A DNA stretch of 48,835 nt from an uncultured Lachnospiraceae bacterium (GTDB lineage: Bacteria; Bacillota; Clostridia; Lachnospirales; Lachnospiraceae). This document shows positions 1 through 7,680 of this stretch, one piece after another. Numbering within the stretch: position 1 is the stretch's first letter; each line of letters starts with the position of its first letter. The notes beneath the pieces are model-generated. The model ran no database searches. It had not been told where the DNA came from and saw only the letters and a program-made list of their open reading frames with translations. A program made the position numbers and the translations under genes. The stretch is taken from NCBI GenBank assembly GCA_900551235.1, contig URUU01000011.1:1-48835 (forward strand). Reading direction: 5' to 3'.

Positions 1-3
1 GCG

Positions 4-91
4 TTTATCTTAGTCGGAGATTGCACTCCCACTAAGACAAATTTGTTGCTCGCCATTTATAGAAGTGGGAGTCTTCTCCGATTAAGATAAA
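4..91. repeat. Palindromic dispersed repeat, copy 1 (full length, 88 bp)
   Basis: The outer arms at 4-20 and 75-91 are 17-bp inverted repeats (TTTATCTTAGTCGGAGA and its near-complement, one mismatch). An inner pair, ACTCCCACT and AGTGGGAGT, extends the stem, leaving a loop of about 30 nt. The same unit in reverse orientation is cut by the right edge of the window (48784-48835), and a short version sits at 32228-32265. It has no coding capacity. It looks like a REP/MITE-type hairpin element, but a mobility mechanism is not visible. Confidence 0.85.
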
Positions 92-176
92 AACAACTGG
101 GAACATTCTGTTCCAATGACTGTCTTAGCAGTTCTGGTATCGGCTATTTTCGATGACAGTCAAGAATCCCTTATGA

Positions 177-205
177 TTGAAAAAATAGAAAAAATATTTT
201 ATAAT
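177..205 (+). promoter_or_regulatory. Sigma-A type promoter for the Rpn gene
   Basis: TTGAAA at 177-182 and TATAAT at 200-205 are separated by exactly 17 bp. Transcription would start near 212, leaving only about 8 nt before the ATG at 220 and cutting into the AGGAGA at 209-214. The match could be chance in AT-rich DNA, or the mRNA could be nearly leaderless. Confidence 0.5.
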
Positions 206-219
206 GACAGGAGAATTGA

Positions 220-1224
220 ATGGAAAATGAACTTTCAAGGGCATTATCCTGTGCAGATGAAAAAATACAGTACGATACACAGTGCAAGCGTGTTTTGAGC
301 CAGAAGGAGATTCTTGCACGTATTCTTGCACGTACAGTAAAAGAACTGGCAGGTATGTCAACAGAACAGATTCTTGCTTGTATGGAAGATACACCGGAAA
401 TATCAAGTGTCCGTGTAGAACCGGGCAAAACAAATCAGCAGAACAGACAGAGCATTACCGGACTTGCGAATGAGGATAAAGTACAGGCAGAAGGCGAGAT
501 ATATTATGACATCCGGTTTTACATACATATTCCAGGAGAAGCGGAACGGATTCGGCTGATTATAAATATCGAAGCACAAAAATCTTATTATCCGGGGTAT
601 CAGATTGTGACGCGTGGCATTTTTTATGGTGCGAGGATGATTTCAGCACAGCTTGGGACGGAGTTTCGACATTCACAGTACGATGATATAAAAAAGGTAT
701 ATTCAATCTGGGTATGTTTGCAGGCACCACAGAAGGTCGGGAATGCGATCGCGGAGTATTCCATGGAAAAGCATGATCTGCTGCCTGGATTTGCAGACCG
801 ACCGGAAGCATATGATAAACTGTCCGTTGTCGTGATCGCCCTGAATGAAAAAATGCAGACAGAGGATGAGCTTACGGGGATGTTAAATACGTTGTTTTCG
901 CAACGAAAAACATATCTGGAAAAGAAACAGGAATTAGAAACAAAATATCATATCAAAATGAGTGATGAGTTTGGGAAGGAGATGGATCGTATGTGCAATT
1001 TGTCAGATTTGATTGAAGAACGAGGCATACAGCAGGGGATGCAGCAGGGGATGCAGCAAGGGATACAGCAGGGTATGCAGCGTGGTATGCAGCAGGGCAG
1101 CGAAGAAAAATGCCGGGATATGGTCAGGAAAATGCTGCGTTTTGGTTTGATGTCGGATGAGGACATTCTGAAAGTAGCGGAGATTTCACAGGAAGAACTG
1201 GAGCGGATACGCAAAGATTTATAG
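220..1224 (+). CDS. Rpn family recombination-promoting nuclease / putative transposase (PD-(D/E)XK)
   Basis: This 334-residue protein matches the Rpn/Transposase_31 family of PD-(D/E)XK DNA endonucleases. Candidate catalytic residues are D97 (IYYDIRF) and E118, Q120 and K121 (NIEAQK), in the usual order and spacing. The C-terminal part holds six QQGM-type four-residue repeats (G269 to about G293) followed by a short helical tail. The ATG at 220 follows AGGAGA at 209-214. E. coli Rpn proteins are known toxic nucleases that act in phage defence and are held in check by a separately translated C-terminal fragment; the repeats and an internal start at 991 suggest the same arrangement here. The gene stands alone beside a palindromic repeat and before a repair operon. 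The family call is strong; the defence role is inference. Confidence 0.88.
   Translation: MENELSRALSCADEKIQYDTQCKRVLSQKEILARILARTVKELAGMSTEQILACMEDTPEISSVRVEPGKTNQQNRQSITGLANEDKVQAEGEIYYDIRFYIHIPGEAERIRLIINIEAQKSYYPGYQIVTRGIFYGARMISAQLGTEFRHSQYDDIKKVYSIWVCLQAPQKVGNAIAEYSMEKHDLLPGFADRPEAYDKLSVVVIALNEKMQTEDELTGMLNTLFSQRKTYLEKKQELETKYHIKMSDEFGKEMDRMCNLSDLIEERGIQQGMQQGMQQGIQQGMQRGMQQGSEEKCRDMVRKMLRFGLMSDEDILKVAEISQEELERIRKDL
991..1224 (+). CDS. Candidate intragenic RpnS-like antitoxin (in-frame C-terminal fragment of the Rpn gene)
   Basis: An in-frame ATG at 991 (codon 258 of the Rpn gene) is preceded by AAGGAG at 976-981 with a 9-nt spacer, a better ribosome site than that of many whole genes here. 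Translation from it would give 77 residues: a short helix, the six QQGM-type repeats and the C-terminal tail, without the nuclease domain. In E. coli Rpn loci this fragment (RpnS) is translated separately and blocks the full-length toxin, and it carries four-residue repeats of variable number. A second ATG at 982 directly abuts the AAGGAG and is less likely. Expression has not been shown. Confidence 0.45.
   Translation: MCNLSDLIEERGIQQGMQQGMQQGIQQGMQRGMQQGSEEKCRDMVRKMLRFGLMSDEDILKVAEISQEELERIRKDL
1024..1098 (+). repeat. 12-bp tandem repeat, six units, inside the Rpn gene
   Basis: Six in-frame 12-bp units (consensus GGNATGCAGCAG) encode G-(M/I)-Q-Q, with one Q changed to R. Because the unit is a multiple of three, gain or loss of units would lengthen or shorten the helix without a frameshift. 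Confidence 0.9.
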
Positions 1225-1241
1225 TTTTTCTGAACAATGTA

Positions 1242-1250
1242 TGCTATAAT
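1242..1250 (+). promoter_or_regulatory. Extended -10 promoter for the yhaO-yhaN operon
   Basis: TGC followed by TATAAT (1242-1250) is an extended -10 element, with no good -35 box 17 bp upstream. It lies just after the Rpn stop codon and about 70 bp before the GTG start at 1322. Confidence 0.5.
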
Positions 1251-1321
1251 CGTTTCTGTGCATGCACAGGCAGTACGGATTGGAAGCTTGCTGTCTGTCA
1301 GTACAGGAAAGGAGCAAGAAT

Positions 1322-2374
1322 GTGAAGTTTTTTCATATAGCAGATACACATCTTGGGGCGGTTCCGGATGACGGATTTGCCTGGAGCGAGGAGCGAAAGA
1401 CGGAGATCTGGGAGAGTTTTCGCAGTGTGGTGGCAAAGGCAGACCGGGAAGAGGCAGATCTGCTGCTGATCGCGGGTGATCTGTTTCACCGTCAGCCGCT
1501 GATGCGTGAACTGAAAGAGGTCAATTATTTATTTTCCACTCTGAAGAAAACAAAGGTGGTTTTTATCATAGGGAACCATGACTATCTGAAGGTAGATTCA
1601 TATTACCTTGATTTTCCATGGAGTGAGAATGTCACCTGCCTGAAAGGAAAAGAGTGCCAGAGTGTGGTTTTTGAGGATCTGGATACAGAAATTTACGGAC
1701 TGAGCTATCATTCCAGAGAGATCAGAGAAGCGAAGTATGATCATTTACAGCCGGAAAAGAAAGCAGGTTTTTCAATCCTGCTGGGACATGGGGGCGATGC
1801 GAAGCATATCCCGATCGACCAGAAGAAGCTGCTTTTGTCAAAGTTTGATTACATTGCACTGGGACATATACATAAGCCGCAGATCATAGAAGAAAACCGT
1901 ATGGCATATGCGGGAGCACTGGAGCCGATCGATCAGAATGATACCGGTGTGCATGGGTTTATCGAGGGCGAATATAAGGACAAAAATCTGAAAATCAAAT
2001 TTGTACCGTGGGCATCCAGGGAGTATATACCACTTGTATTAGACACGAAAGAGTGCCCGACCAATCTTGCTTTTCAGGAAACGGTGAGGATGCGCATGGC
2101 GGCAAAGGGCATGCAGCATATTTACAAGATACAGGTACAGGGATACCGTGATCCGGATATTGTGTACGATCTGGACGCATGCAGCAAGATTGGAAACATC
2201 GTAAGCGTGCAGGATGAGAGTGTTCCGGATTATGATTTTGAACGTCTGATGCGTATACATGCGGGCGATATAGCAGGAAGATACATCCAGACTCTTTATC
2301 ACAAAGATATGAGCGAGACGGAGCAAAAGGCATTGTATTATGGAATACATGCACTTCTGGAGACGAGAGGATAA
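1322..2374 (+). CDS. yhaO: DNA repair exonuclease, metallophosphoesterase (YhaO/SbcD-like)
   Basis: This 350-residue calcineurin-like phosphoesterase shows the metal-binding motifs in order: IADTHLG near the N-terminus, AGDLFHR, IGNHDY, LGHGGD and LGHIHKP. This is the SbcD/Mre11 layout, and the length matches the YhaO branch. The start chosen is GTG 1322, preceded by AAAGGAG at 1308-1314 with a 7-nt spacer; an upstream ATG at 1262 would add 20 residues unlike the family. The next gene, a YhaN-like ATPase, starts 5 bp after the stop, so the two are an operon and probably form a nuclease-ATPase complex that processes DNA ends. Confidence 0.9.
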   Translation: MKFFHIADTHLGAVPDDGFAWSEERKTEIWESFRSVVAKADREEADLLLIAGDLFHRQPLMRELKEVNYLFSTLKKTKVVFIIGNHDYLKVDSYYLDFPWSENVTCLKGKECQSVVFEDLDTEIYGLSYHSREIREAKYDHLQPEKKAGFSILLGHGGDAKHIPIDQKKLLLSKFDYIALGHIHKPQIIEENRMAYAGALEPIDQNDTGVHGFIEGEYKDKNLKIKFVPWASREYIPLVLDTKECPTNLAFQETVRMRMAAKGMQHIYKIQVQGYRDPDIVYDLDACSKIGNIVSVQDESVPDYDFERLMRIHAGDIAGRYIQTLYHKDMSETEQKALYYGIHALLETRG

Positions 2375-2379
2375 GATAC

Positions 2380-4125
2380 ATGCGGATACTGGAACTGGAA
2401 ATCATTAACTTTGGAAAATTTAATCATAAAACCGTTACGTTTCATGATGGGATGAATCTGGTCTATGGTGCAAACGAAATGGGAAAGACAACGCTCCATT
2501 CATTTATCCGTGGGATGTTTTTCGGGATCGAGAAGCAGAGAGGGCGTGCAGCCAGAAAGGATGAATACAGCATCCGGGAGCCATGGTTCCATGCCGGACA
2601 GTTTGCAGGTATTCTGCGTTTTGAGAGCGGCGGGAAGGTATTTCGTCTGGAACGGAATTTTTACCGCAAGGAAAAGAGCGTCAGCCTGGTATGTGAGACA
2701 AACGGGGAGATCCTGTCGGTAGAACATGGAGACCTTCAGGTTCTGATGGAGGGCATGAATGAAGATGCATTCCGCAATACTGTATTTTTTAACCAGCAGT
2801 CAGCAGCGACGGATGAAGGGCTGGCAAGGGAACTGCGCAATTATATGACCAACCTGCAGAATTCCGGCGACGGGGAGATGAATGTCAGTGCCGCGATCAA
2901 AAGCCTGGAGGATCAAAGGAGGCATCTGGAGGCGGAAAAAAAGCGCCTGGAGGCAAAGCGTCTGGAGGAGATGGACAATCTGAAGATGCGGCTTGATTAT
3001 GTGCGTCAGGAGCTTACCGGGCTTTCTGAGGAGCAGAAGCACTGTGAAGTACAGATGGCGCGTATCGCAAAGGAGCGCATCGCCCTGCAGAGCCGTCTGA
3101 ATGAGAAGAAACGTTCCCTGGAACAGATGAAAAGGGAACTGGATATTCCACTGGAAGAGAATGCCGGAAAGGATGAGATGGCATCCTGGAAGAGCAGGGT
3201 GGAAGCTGGAAAAGACAAAAAGAAAATCCTGTGGCGCAATCAGGAGTTGTGGCTTTTGGGCGGAGGTGTCCTGACGCTGCTGTTGTGTATTTTTGTGCCG
3301 AATATCTGGATCAATGTTCTGATGCTTGCAGTCTGGCTTTTAGGCTCGGCGTTTTGCGTCTGGAAGATCTACCGCAGACATCGGGAAGAGGAAGAACGTC
3401 AGGAGCGCATCCAGCAGAGGATGCAGGAGCGGATGCGAAAGGAGATCCTGGCGGAGCGGGAGCGCGCGGCAAAGCGTGAGAAGATCCTGGAAGAAAAATA
3501 CCAGGAAGAAGATGAGCTGGCAAAACAGGAAAAAGAGCTGAATCTGGAATTTGAAAAACAGATGTGGAATCAGGAGCGGATCGTCGGGGAACGGAAAGAA
3601 AAGCAGGTGATCCTCAACAATCTGGAAGAAAGCTTCCAGGAAGCAGGAAAAGAAAACAAGAAAAGCAGTGAGCTCCAGGAAGAACTGGATGCCGTCCATC
3701 TGGCGATCCTGACGATGAACCAGATTTCAGAGGATATTTATAAAGAATCTGCCACGCATCTGAATCAGCAGATTTCGTCTATCCTAAGTCAGATCACAGA
3801 AGGACGCTATACGAGTGTTTTTCTGGATGCCAATATGGAAGTGCGCATCAATACACCACAGAAGCTGCTGTCACTGGAACAGGTCAGCCGAGGAACGATG
3901 GAGCAGATCTATTTTGCACTGCGTATGGCAGTAGGATGCATGTTCTGTCAGGATGAGACGATGCCGATCATCCTTGATGATGCTTTTGTTATGTACGACG
4001 ATGAACGCCTGAAACAGACTCTGCGCTGGCTTTATAACAGCAAAAGACAGGTGATTCTCTTTACCTGCCACACAAGGGAGCAGCGGCTTCTTGATGAAAT
4101 CCGGGAAGAAGAGAAAACGAGGTAA
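2380..4125 (+). CDS. yhaN: SMC/SbcC-like AAA ATPase with a central membrane hairpin (YhaN-like)
   Basis: The protein has 581 residues. The N-terminal part carries Walker A (GANEMGKTT, about residue 30) and a Q-loop-like segment. The C-terminal part carries an ABC-type signature (VSRGTMEQ) and Walker B (PIILDDAF, about residue 530). Between them are long Glu/Lys/Arg-rich coiled coils, as in SbcC and Rad50. The middle has no CxxC zinc hook; instead two hydrophobic segments (about 291-309 and 312-331) could form a membrane hairpin. It is the partner of the upstream YhaO-like nuclease and should couple ATP binding to DNA-end processing. B. subtilis YhaN has a similar general plan. A terminator follows the gene. 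Confidence 0.85.
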   Translation: MRILELEIINFGKFNHKTVTFHDGMNLVYGANEMGKTTLHSFIRGMFFGIEKQRGRAARKDEYSIREPWFHAGQFAGILRFESGGKVFRLERNFYRKEKSVSLVCETNGEILSVEHGDLQVLMEGMNEDAFRNTVFFNQQSAATDEGLARELRNYMTNLQNSGDGEMNVSAAIKSLEDQRRHLEAEKKRLEAKRLEEMDNLKMRLDYVRQELTGLSEEQKHCEVQMARIAKERIALQSRLNEKKRSLEQMKRELDIPLEENAGKDEMASWKSRVEAGKDKKKILWRNQELWLLGGGVLTLLLCIFVPNIWINVLMLAVWLLGSAFCVWKIYRRHREEEERQERIQQRMQERMRKEILAERERAAKREKILEEKYQEEDELAKQEKELNLEFEKQMWNQERIVGERKEKQVILNNLEESFQEAGKENKKSSELQEELDAVHLAILTMNQISEDIYKESATHLNQQISSILSQITEGRYTSVFLDANMEVRINTPQKLLSLEQVSRGTMEQIYFALRMAVGCMFCQDETMPIILDDAFVMYDDERLKQTLRWLYNSKRQVILFTCHTREQRLLDEIREEEKTR

Positions 4126-4180
4126 AAAAAGAACCGATACGACCAGGTGAATGGCCGCGTCGGTTTTTTATAATACAAGT
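4126..4180. terminator. Bidirectional terminator between yhaN and prs
   Basis: An imperfect hairpin with outer arms ACCGA and TCGGT is flanked by an A-run on the left and TTTTTT on the right. It serves the convergent genes yhaN (plus) and prs (minus). Confidence 0.7.
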
Positions 4181-4198
4181 TGCCAAAAAAGAACGGTT

Positions 4199-5371
4199 TT
4201 ATGAATTGTGTTCTTTCAGGAATTTGTTGATCCGGTCTAATGGGTTTAACAGACTGCTGATCGATGCATCGTGATTCAGGGTATCAATGATGTAGGCAAT
4301 GTATTTGCTCAGATCGCAGTTGATATAATATGGCTTCTGCAGCAGCTCCGGAGTCTGGTAGACCAGGTTGGTAGTCAGGATGAAATCGAACATGCCGGCT
4401 TCATAAGCCTTGTCAAATTTCTCCATGCCGTTTGTGAACAGACCAAACGTAGAGCAGATAAATACACGGTTTGCTTTACGTTTTTTCAGTTCAGCAGCGA
4501 CTTCCAGAACGCTTCCGCCGGAAGAGATCATATCATCGATGACGATCATGTCTTTGCCTTCTACATCAGAACCGAGGAACTCATGGGCAACGATCGGGTT
4601 TGAACCGTTTACGATGGTTGCATAATCACGGCGTTTGTAGAACATACCCATGTCTGTGCCGAGTACGTTTGCCATGTATACAGCTCGTCCCATACCGCCT
4701 TCATCCGGGCTGATGACCATCATGGTGTCTTTGTTCGGATGCAGATCCGGAACGGCACGGAACAGACCTTTGATAAACTGGTAAACCGGCTGAACCGTCT
4801 CAAAACCTTTCAGAGGGATGGCATTCTGGACACGTGGGTCGTGAGCATCAAATGTGATGATATTGTCAACACCCATGCGAACCAGTTCATCCAGTGCCAG
4901 TGCACAGTCCAGAGACTCTCTTCCGGTACGTTTGTGCTGACGGCTTTCATAAAGGAATGGCATGATGACATTGATACGTCTTGCTTTTCCGCCTACTGCT
5001 GCGATGATGCGCTTCAGATCCTGGAAATGGTCATCCGGTGACATATGGTTTGTATATCCGCAGAGATTGTAGGTCATGCTGTAGTTACATACATCTACCA
5101 GAAGATAAAGATCTGCTCCGCGGACAGACTGGCGGATCACACCTTTTGCCTCGCCTGAGCCAAATCTTGGCACTTCTGCATTGATTAAATAAGAATCTCT
5201 TTCATATCCCTGGAAAGCAAGGGTACTTTTATGTTCATGATTGCGTTCCTGTCTCCATGCAACCAAGTAATCGTTTACTTTTTTACCCAGTTCTTTATGG
5301 CTGTCCAGCGCGATCAGTCCAAGCGCTCCCACAGGGATCGTTTCTATACATCGTTCTTTTGTTGTCTGCAT
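4199..5371 (-). CDS. prs: Ribose-phosphate pyrophosphokinase (PRPP synthetase), long form
   Basis: The enzyme makes PRPP from ribose 5-phosphate and ATP for nucleotide, His and Trp synthesis. The PRPP-binding loop IVIDDMISSGGS lies in the C-terminal half, and SVRGADLYLL corresponds to the conserved segment after FSDGE in classical enzymes. The protein has 390 residues against about 315 for typical Prs, and its loop reads DDMISSGGS rather than DDMIDTAGT, so it belongs to a divergent form. The start has AGGAGG about 11 nt upstream. It lies downstream of dnaD-dnaI on the same strand, with its own likely promoter and a terminator. Function is well supported; its feedback control cannot be predicted. 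Confidence 0.88.
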   Translation of the reverse strand: MQTTKERCIETIPVGALGLIALDSHKELGKKVNDYLVAWRQERNHEHKSTLAFQGYERDSYLINAEVPRFGSGEAKGVIRQSVRGADLYLLVDVCNYSMTYNLCGYTNHMSPDDHFQDLKRIIAAVGGKARRINVIMPFLYESRQHKRTGRESLDCALALDELVRMGVDNIITFDAHDPRVQNAIPLKGFETVQPVYQFIKGLFRAVPDLHPNKDTMMVISPDEGGMGRAVYMANVLGTDMGMFYKRRDYATIVNGSNPIVAHEFLGSDVEGKDMIVIDDMISSGGSVLEVAAELKKRKANRVFICSTFGLFTNGMEKFDKAYEAGMFDFILTTNLVYQTPELLQKPYYINCDLSKYIAYIIDTLNHDASISSLLNPLDRINKFLKEHNS

Positions 5372-5435
5372 CTTGTTGTTGTCCTCCTACGCATAGTTAC
5401 TACATTTTAATAAAAACCCAAACCTATACATACCT

Positions 5436-5464
5436 ACTTTATCATAAAGTAAAGCAAAGTCAAG
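5436..5464 (-). promoter_or_regulatory. Probable promoter for prs
   Basis: On the minus strand TTGACT (5464-5459) and TAAAGT (5441-5436) are separated by 17 bp. The -35 is strong and the -10 weak. It lies in the 99-bp gap after dnaI. Confidence 0.5.
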
Positions 5465-5470
5465 CCATTT

Positions 5471-6469
5471 TCAGCCTTGTCCGCCAAGCTTTTTCATTAA
5501 GCGGATATCTTTGCCGATCAGCCTGCGCATTTTAAAATTGCTGGAAATCCGCGAAAAGACACGCTCAGAATAAAGATCACGGAGTGCCTCCAGAGACAGA
5601 TTGGTGGAAATGATGGTAGACTTTTTATTCATCAGCCGTTCGTTGATGCATAAAAAGAGCTGTGATGACACAAAGGTATTGGTCATTTCCGTGCCAAGAT
5701 CATCGATGATCAGCAGGTCGCAGTCAAAAATCGCACTGTGCTGCTGAAGAACTTCATCTTCTGCATATTTTTTGCCAAAAGTGGCAGTGGAGAGTACTTC
5801 AAACAGATCGAAGGAAGTGAAATAGATCACGGAATGTGCACGTTCCAGAAGCTCCTTTGCAATGCAGTGCGTCAGAAAGGTTTTTCCGACACCGGTTGCA
5901 CCGTAAAAAAGCAGGTTGTCATGCTCCGTGTCAAAGTTCTGTACAAAATGCAGACATTCATCTACGATCTTCTGGATATTTTCGCGGGCATTACGTCCGG
6001 TCACATGGTCATTCATCGTTTCCGGGTAATAATGAAAGCAGAAATGATCGAAGTTTTCATATTCCAGTACAGAAGTTAAGTTTGACTGGGTATAAAGCAG
6101 ATTGATGGCTGCCTGGCGGAAACAGTGGCATTTTTCATTACCGATGTATCCGGTATCTTTGCAGTCCGGGCATGTGTAGTGCATTTCCAGGAAATCTTCC
6201 GGAAATCCGGCATTTTTTAAAAGTATTTTCCGGTGTTGACCATAAGCGTTGATTTCGGTTTTCAGCTCATCTAAGGATGCCGGTTCATCATTCAGGAGGC
6301 GGCGTGCACATTTCATACTCAGGGAAGCAATTTCTTCGTTGATTTTGGAGAGCTCCGGAAGTTCTTTTTCAGCAAGCGCGATGCGGCTTTCCTGATCACG
6401 GCGGTTCTGAAGCTGCTTTTTGTTGTATACGCGTATGATCGTATCGTATTGGGTATTTGTCAGTGCCAT
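5471..6469 (-). CDS. dnaI: Primosomal helicase loader, DnaC/DnaI-like AAA+ ATPase
   Basis: This 332-residue protein has an N-terminal helical part, a cysteine-rich segment (CPDCKDTGYIGNEKCHC) that could bind zinc, and a C-terminal AAA+ domain with Walker A GATGVGKT and Walker B DLLIIDDLG. This is the DnaI/DnaC/IstB family that loads the replicative helicase onto DNA. The IstB transposition alternative is unlikely because the gene is 10 bp downstream of a dnaD homologue and no transposase is near. Its Shine-Dalgarno AGGAGGT overlaps the dnaD stop codon, so the two are probably translationally coupled. Confidence 0.9.
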   Translation of the reverse strand: MALTNTQYDTIIRVYNKKQLQNRRDQESRIALAEKELPELSKINEEIASLSMKCARRLLNDEPASLDELKTEINAYGQHRKILLKNAGFPEDFLEMHYTCPDCKDTGYIGNEKCHCFRQAAINLLYTQSNLTSVLEYENFDHFCFHYYPETMNDHVTGRNARENIQKIVDECLHFVQNFDTEHDNLLFYGATGVGKTFLTHCIAKELLERAHSVIYFTSFDLFEVLSTATFGKKYAEDEVLQQHSAIFDCDLLIIDDLGTEMTNTFVSSQLFLCINERLMNKKSTIISTNLSLEALRDLYSERVFSRISSNFKMRRLIGKDIRLMKKLGGQG

Positions 6470-6479
6470 TGCTTACCTC

Positions 6480-7499
6480 CTACTGATTCAGCAGTGTTTC
6501 CAACTCTTCAAAGTTGTATTCACGCTGCGGAAAATTGTTGAATTTGTTGCCGGATGTGCGGGAAGTCTGCGGTTTTGCGGCAGACTTTGCTTTTTCGCGA
6601 TGCTTCTGATCCAATTCCCGGATCTCACTTAAATGATGAATGTTTTTCTCATGCCAGCTTTCCAGGATTTTGTTTGCATACTGGAAATTCGGGTTCTGTG
6701 TCTGTGCGATCGTGCGGCTGCATGCTTCCAGGATAATATCGGAAGTAAAATGCAGGTCATTGTACCAGTGATCGATCATTTCCGCTTCGGATTTGCCAGG
6801 ACCTCTGCCGCGGATGCCGAAAGCATGCAGAATAGAATAATACTTCTGGCTGTACTGTGACTGGCGCTCTTTTGCCTGCTGTGTATTTTCGATGCCTTCC
6901 GCAGCCCAGGCAAGTGCAACTTTGTCTATGTAGTGGAAACTTTTACTTCCTCTGGAAATACAGTACTCGATCAGATATTCGATCAGATCCACCCCGAAAT
7001 GAAGAGAATCATAATAATATAAAAGCGAAGAGATCTCTCCTGGGGAAAGGCTGTGACCAAGATAAGACTCTGCGATAAAAAGAAGCTGGCGGATATCCTG
7101 CTGGTCTTTTAAGGCTGACATACGGTCTTTGGAGAGGGCATGTCTGGGTGAAGATTCAGGCTGTTGTGTGACGGCAGCGGCAGCCTGGCGCATGGCCTGT
7201 GGTTTTTGTACTTCGAGAAAAACCAGATCACTGATGTTGCCGTCGCTGTCAAATGCCAGATCCAGAAGTCCCTGATCTGCCCAGTACCGGAGTCCGCGGC
7301 GGACATCTCTTTCTGTGTAGTCAAACAGTTCGGCGACCGCTTCCAGGGAAATGCTGTCGTGTTCGGCAACCTGGCGCAGCAGGCACAGATAAAGCTTGAC
7401 GTATTCTCCACTTGCCTGCGGCATATAGTAGTCAATGAAATAATTGGAAACAGCGGTCATATTGTCGGAAAACGGATGGTGTAAACGTATATTGTTCAT
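6480..7499 (-). CDS. dnaD: DnaD-domain replication initiation protein
   Basis: This 339-residue protein has an N-terminal winged-helix DnaD-like domain (about residues 1-110, including SISLEAVAELFDYTERDV), a variable Gln/Ser-rich linker, and a DnaB_2/DnaD C-terminal domain around residues 130-280 with the family's YYNDLHF-like helix region. It acts with the helicase loader in primosome assembly at the origin and at restart sites. It is the first gene of a dnaD-dnaI operon, with GGGAGGAG upstream of its ATG. The leader and upstream region carry an unusual array of DnaA-box-like 9-mers. Confidence 0.88.
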   Translation of the reverse strand: MNNIRLHHPFSDNMTAVSNYFIDYYMPQASGEYVKLYLCLLRQVAEHDSISLEAVAELFDYTERDVRRGLRYWADQGLLDLAFDSDGNISDLVFLEVQKPQAMRQAAAAVTQQPESSPRHALSKDRMSALKDQQDIRQLLFIAESYLGHSLSPGEISSLLYYYDSLHFGVDLIEYLIEYCISRGSKSFHYIDKVALAWAAEGIENTQQAKERQSQYSQKYYSILHAFGIRGRGPGKSEAEMIDHWYNDLHFTSDIILEACSRTIAQTQNPNFQYANKILESWHEKNIHHLSEIRELDQKHREKAKSAAKPQTSRTSGNKFNNFPQREYNFEELETLLNQ

Positions 7500-7680
7500 G
7501 GGAAAGCTCCTCCCTTTAAGCTGGGATCAGATTAAGTTAATGTCAGAGCCAAAAGATGCCAGTTATGATGCATGCGGATTGTTCCGTGCTTCACACTCCC
7601 ACACTCCTTTTGACCCTGGTTTCATCTAGTATACCACAAAAGGGAGAAGTTGAGAATAAGGGAAATAAGGGGAATCAAAA
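7500..7680 (-). promoter_or_regulatory. dnaD leader and extended -10 promoter
   Basis: On the minus strand TGG followed by TATACT (7634-7629, with TG just upstream) is an extended -10 element; no convincing -35 is seen. It would give a leader of about 120 nt before dnaD. Nothing else is recognisable in the leader. Confidence 0.45.

Noticed and set aside
116..298. Small plus-strand frame before the Rpn gene
   Set aside because: It has no ribosome site, overlaps the Rpn start in another frame, and crosses the promoter.
1024..1098. CRISPR array or minisatellite outside a gene
   Set aside because: The 12-bp units are contiguous without spacers and lie in frame inside the Rpn gene.
220..1224. 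Active insertion sequence transposase
   Set aside because: The Rpn family is often labelled transposase, but no terminal inverted repeats flank this gene; the only nearby palindrome lies entirely on one side.
5471..6469. IstB transposition helper of an insertion sequence
   Set aside because: The ATPase resembles IstB, but there is no IstA transposase or terminal repeat, and the upstream dnaD with overlapping ribosome site marks it as a helicase loader.
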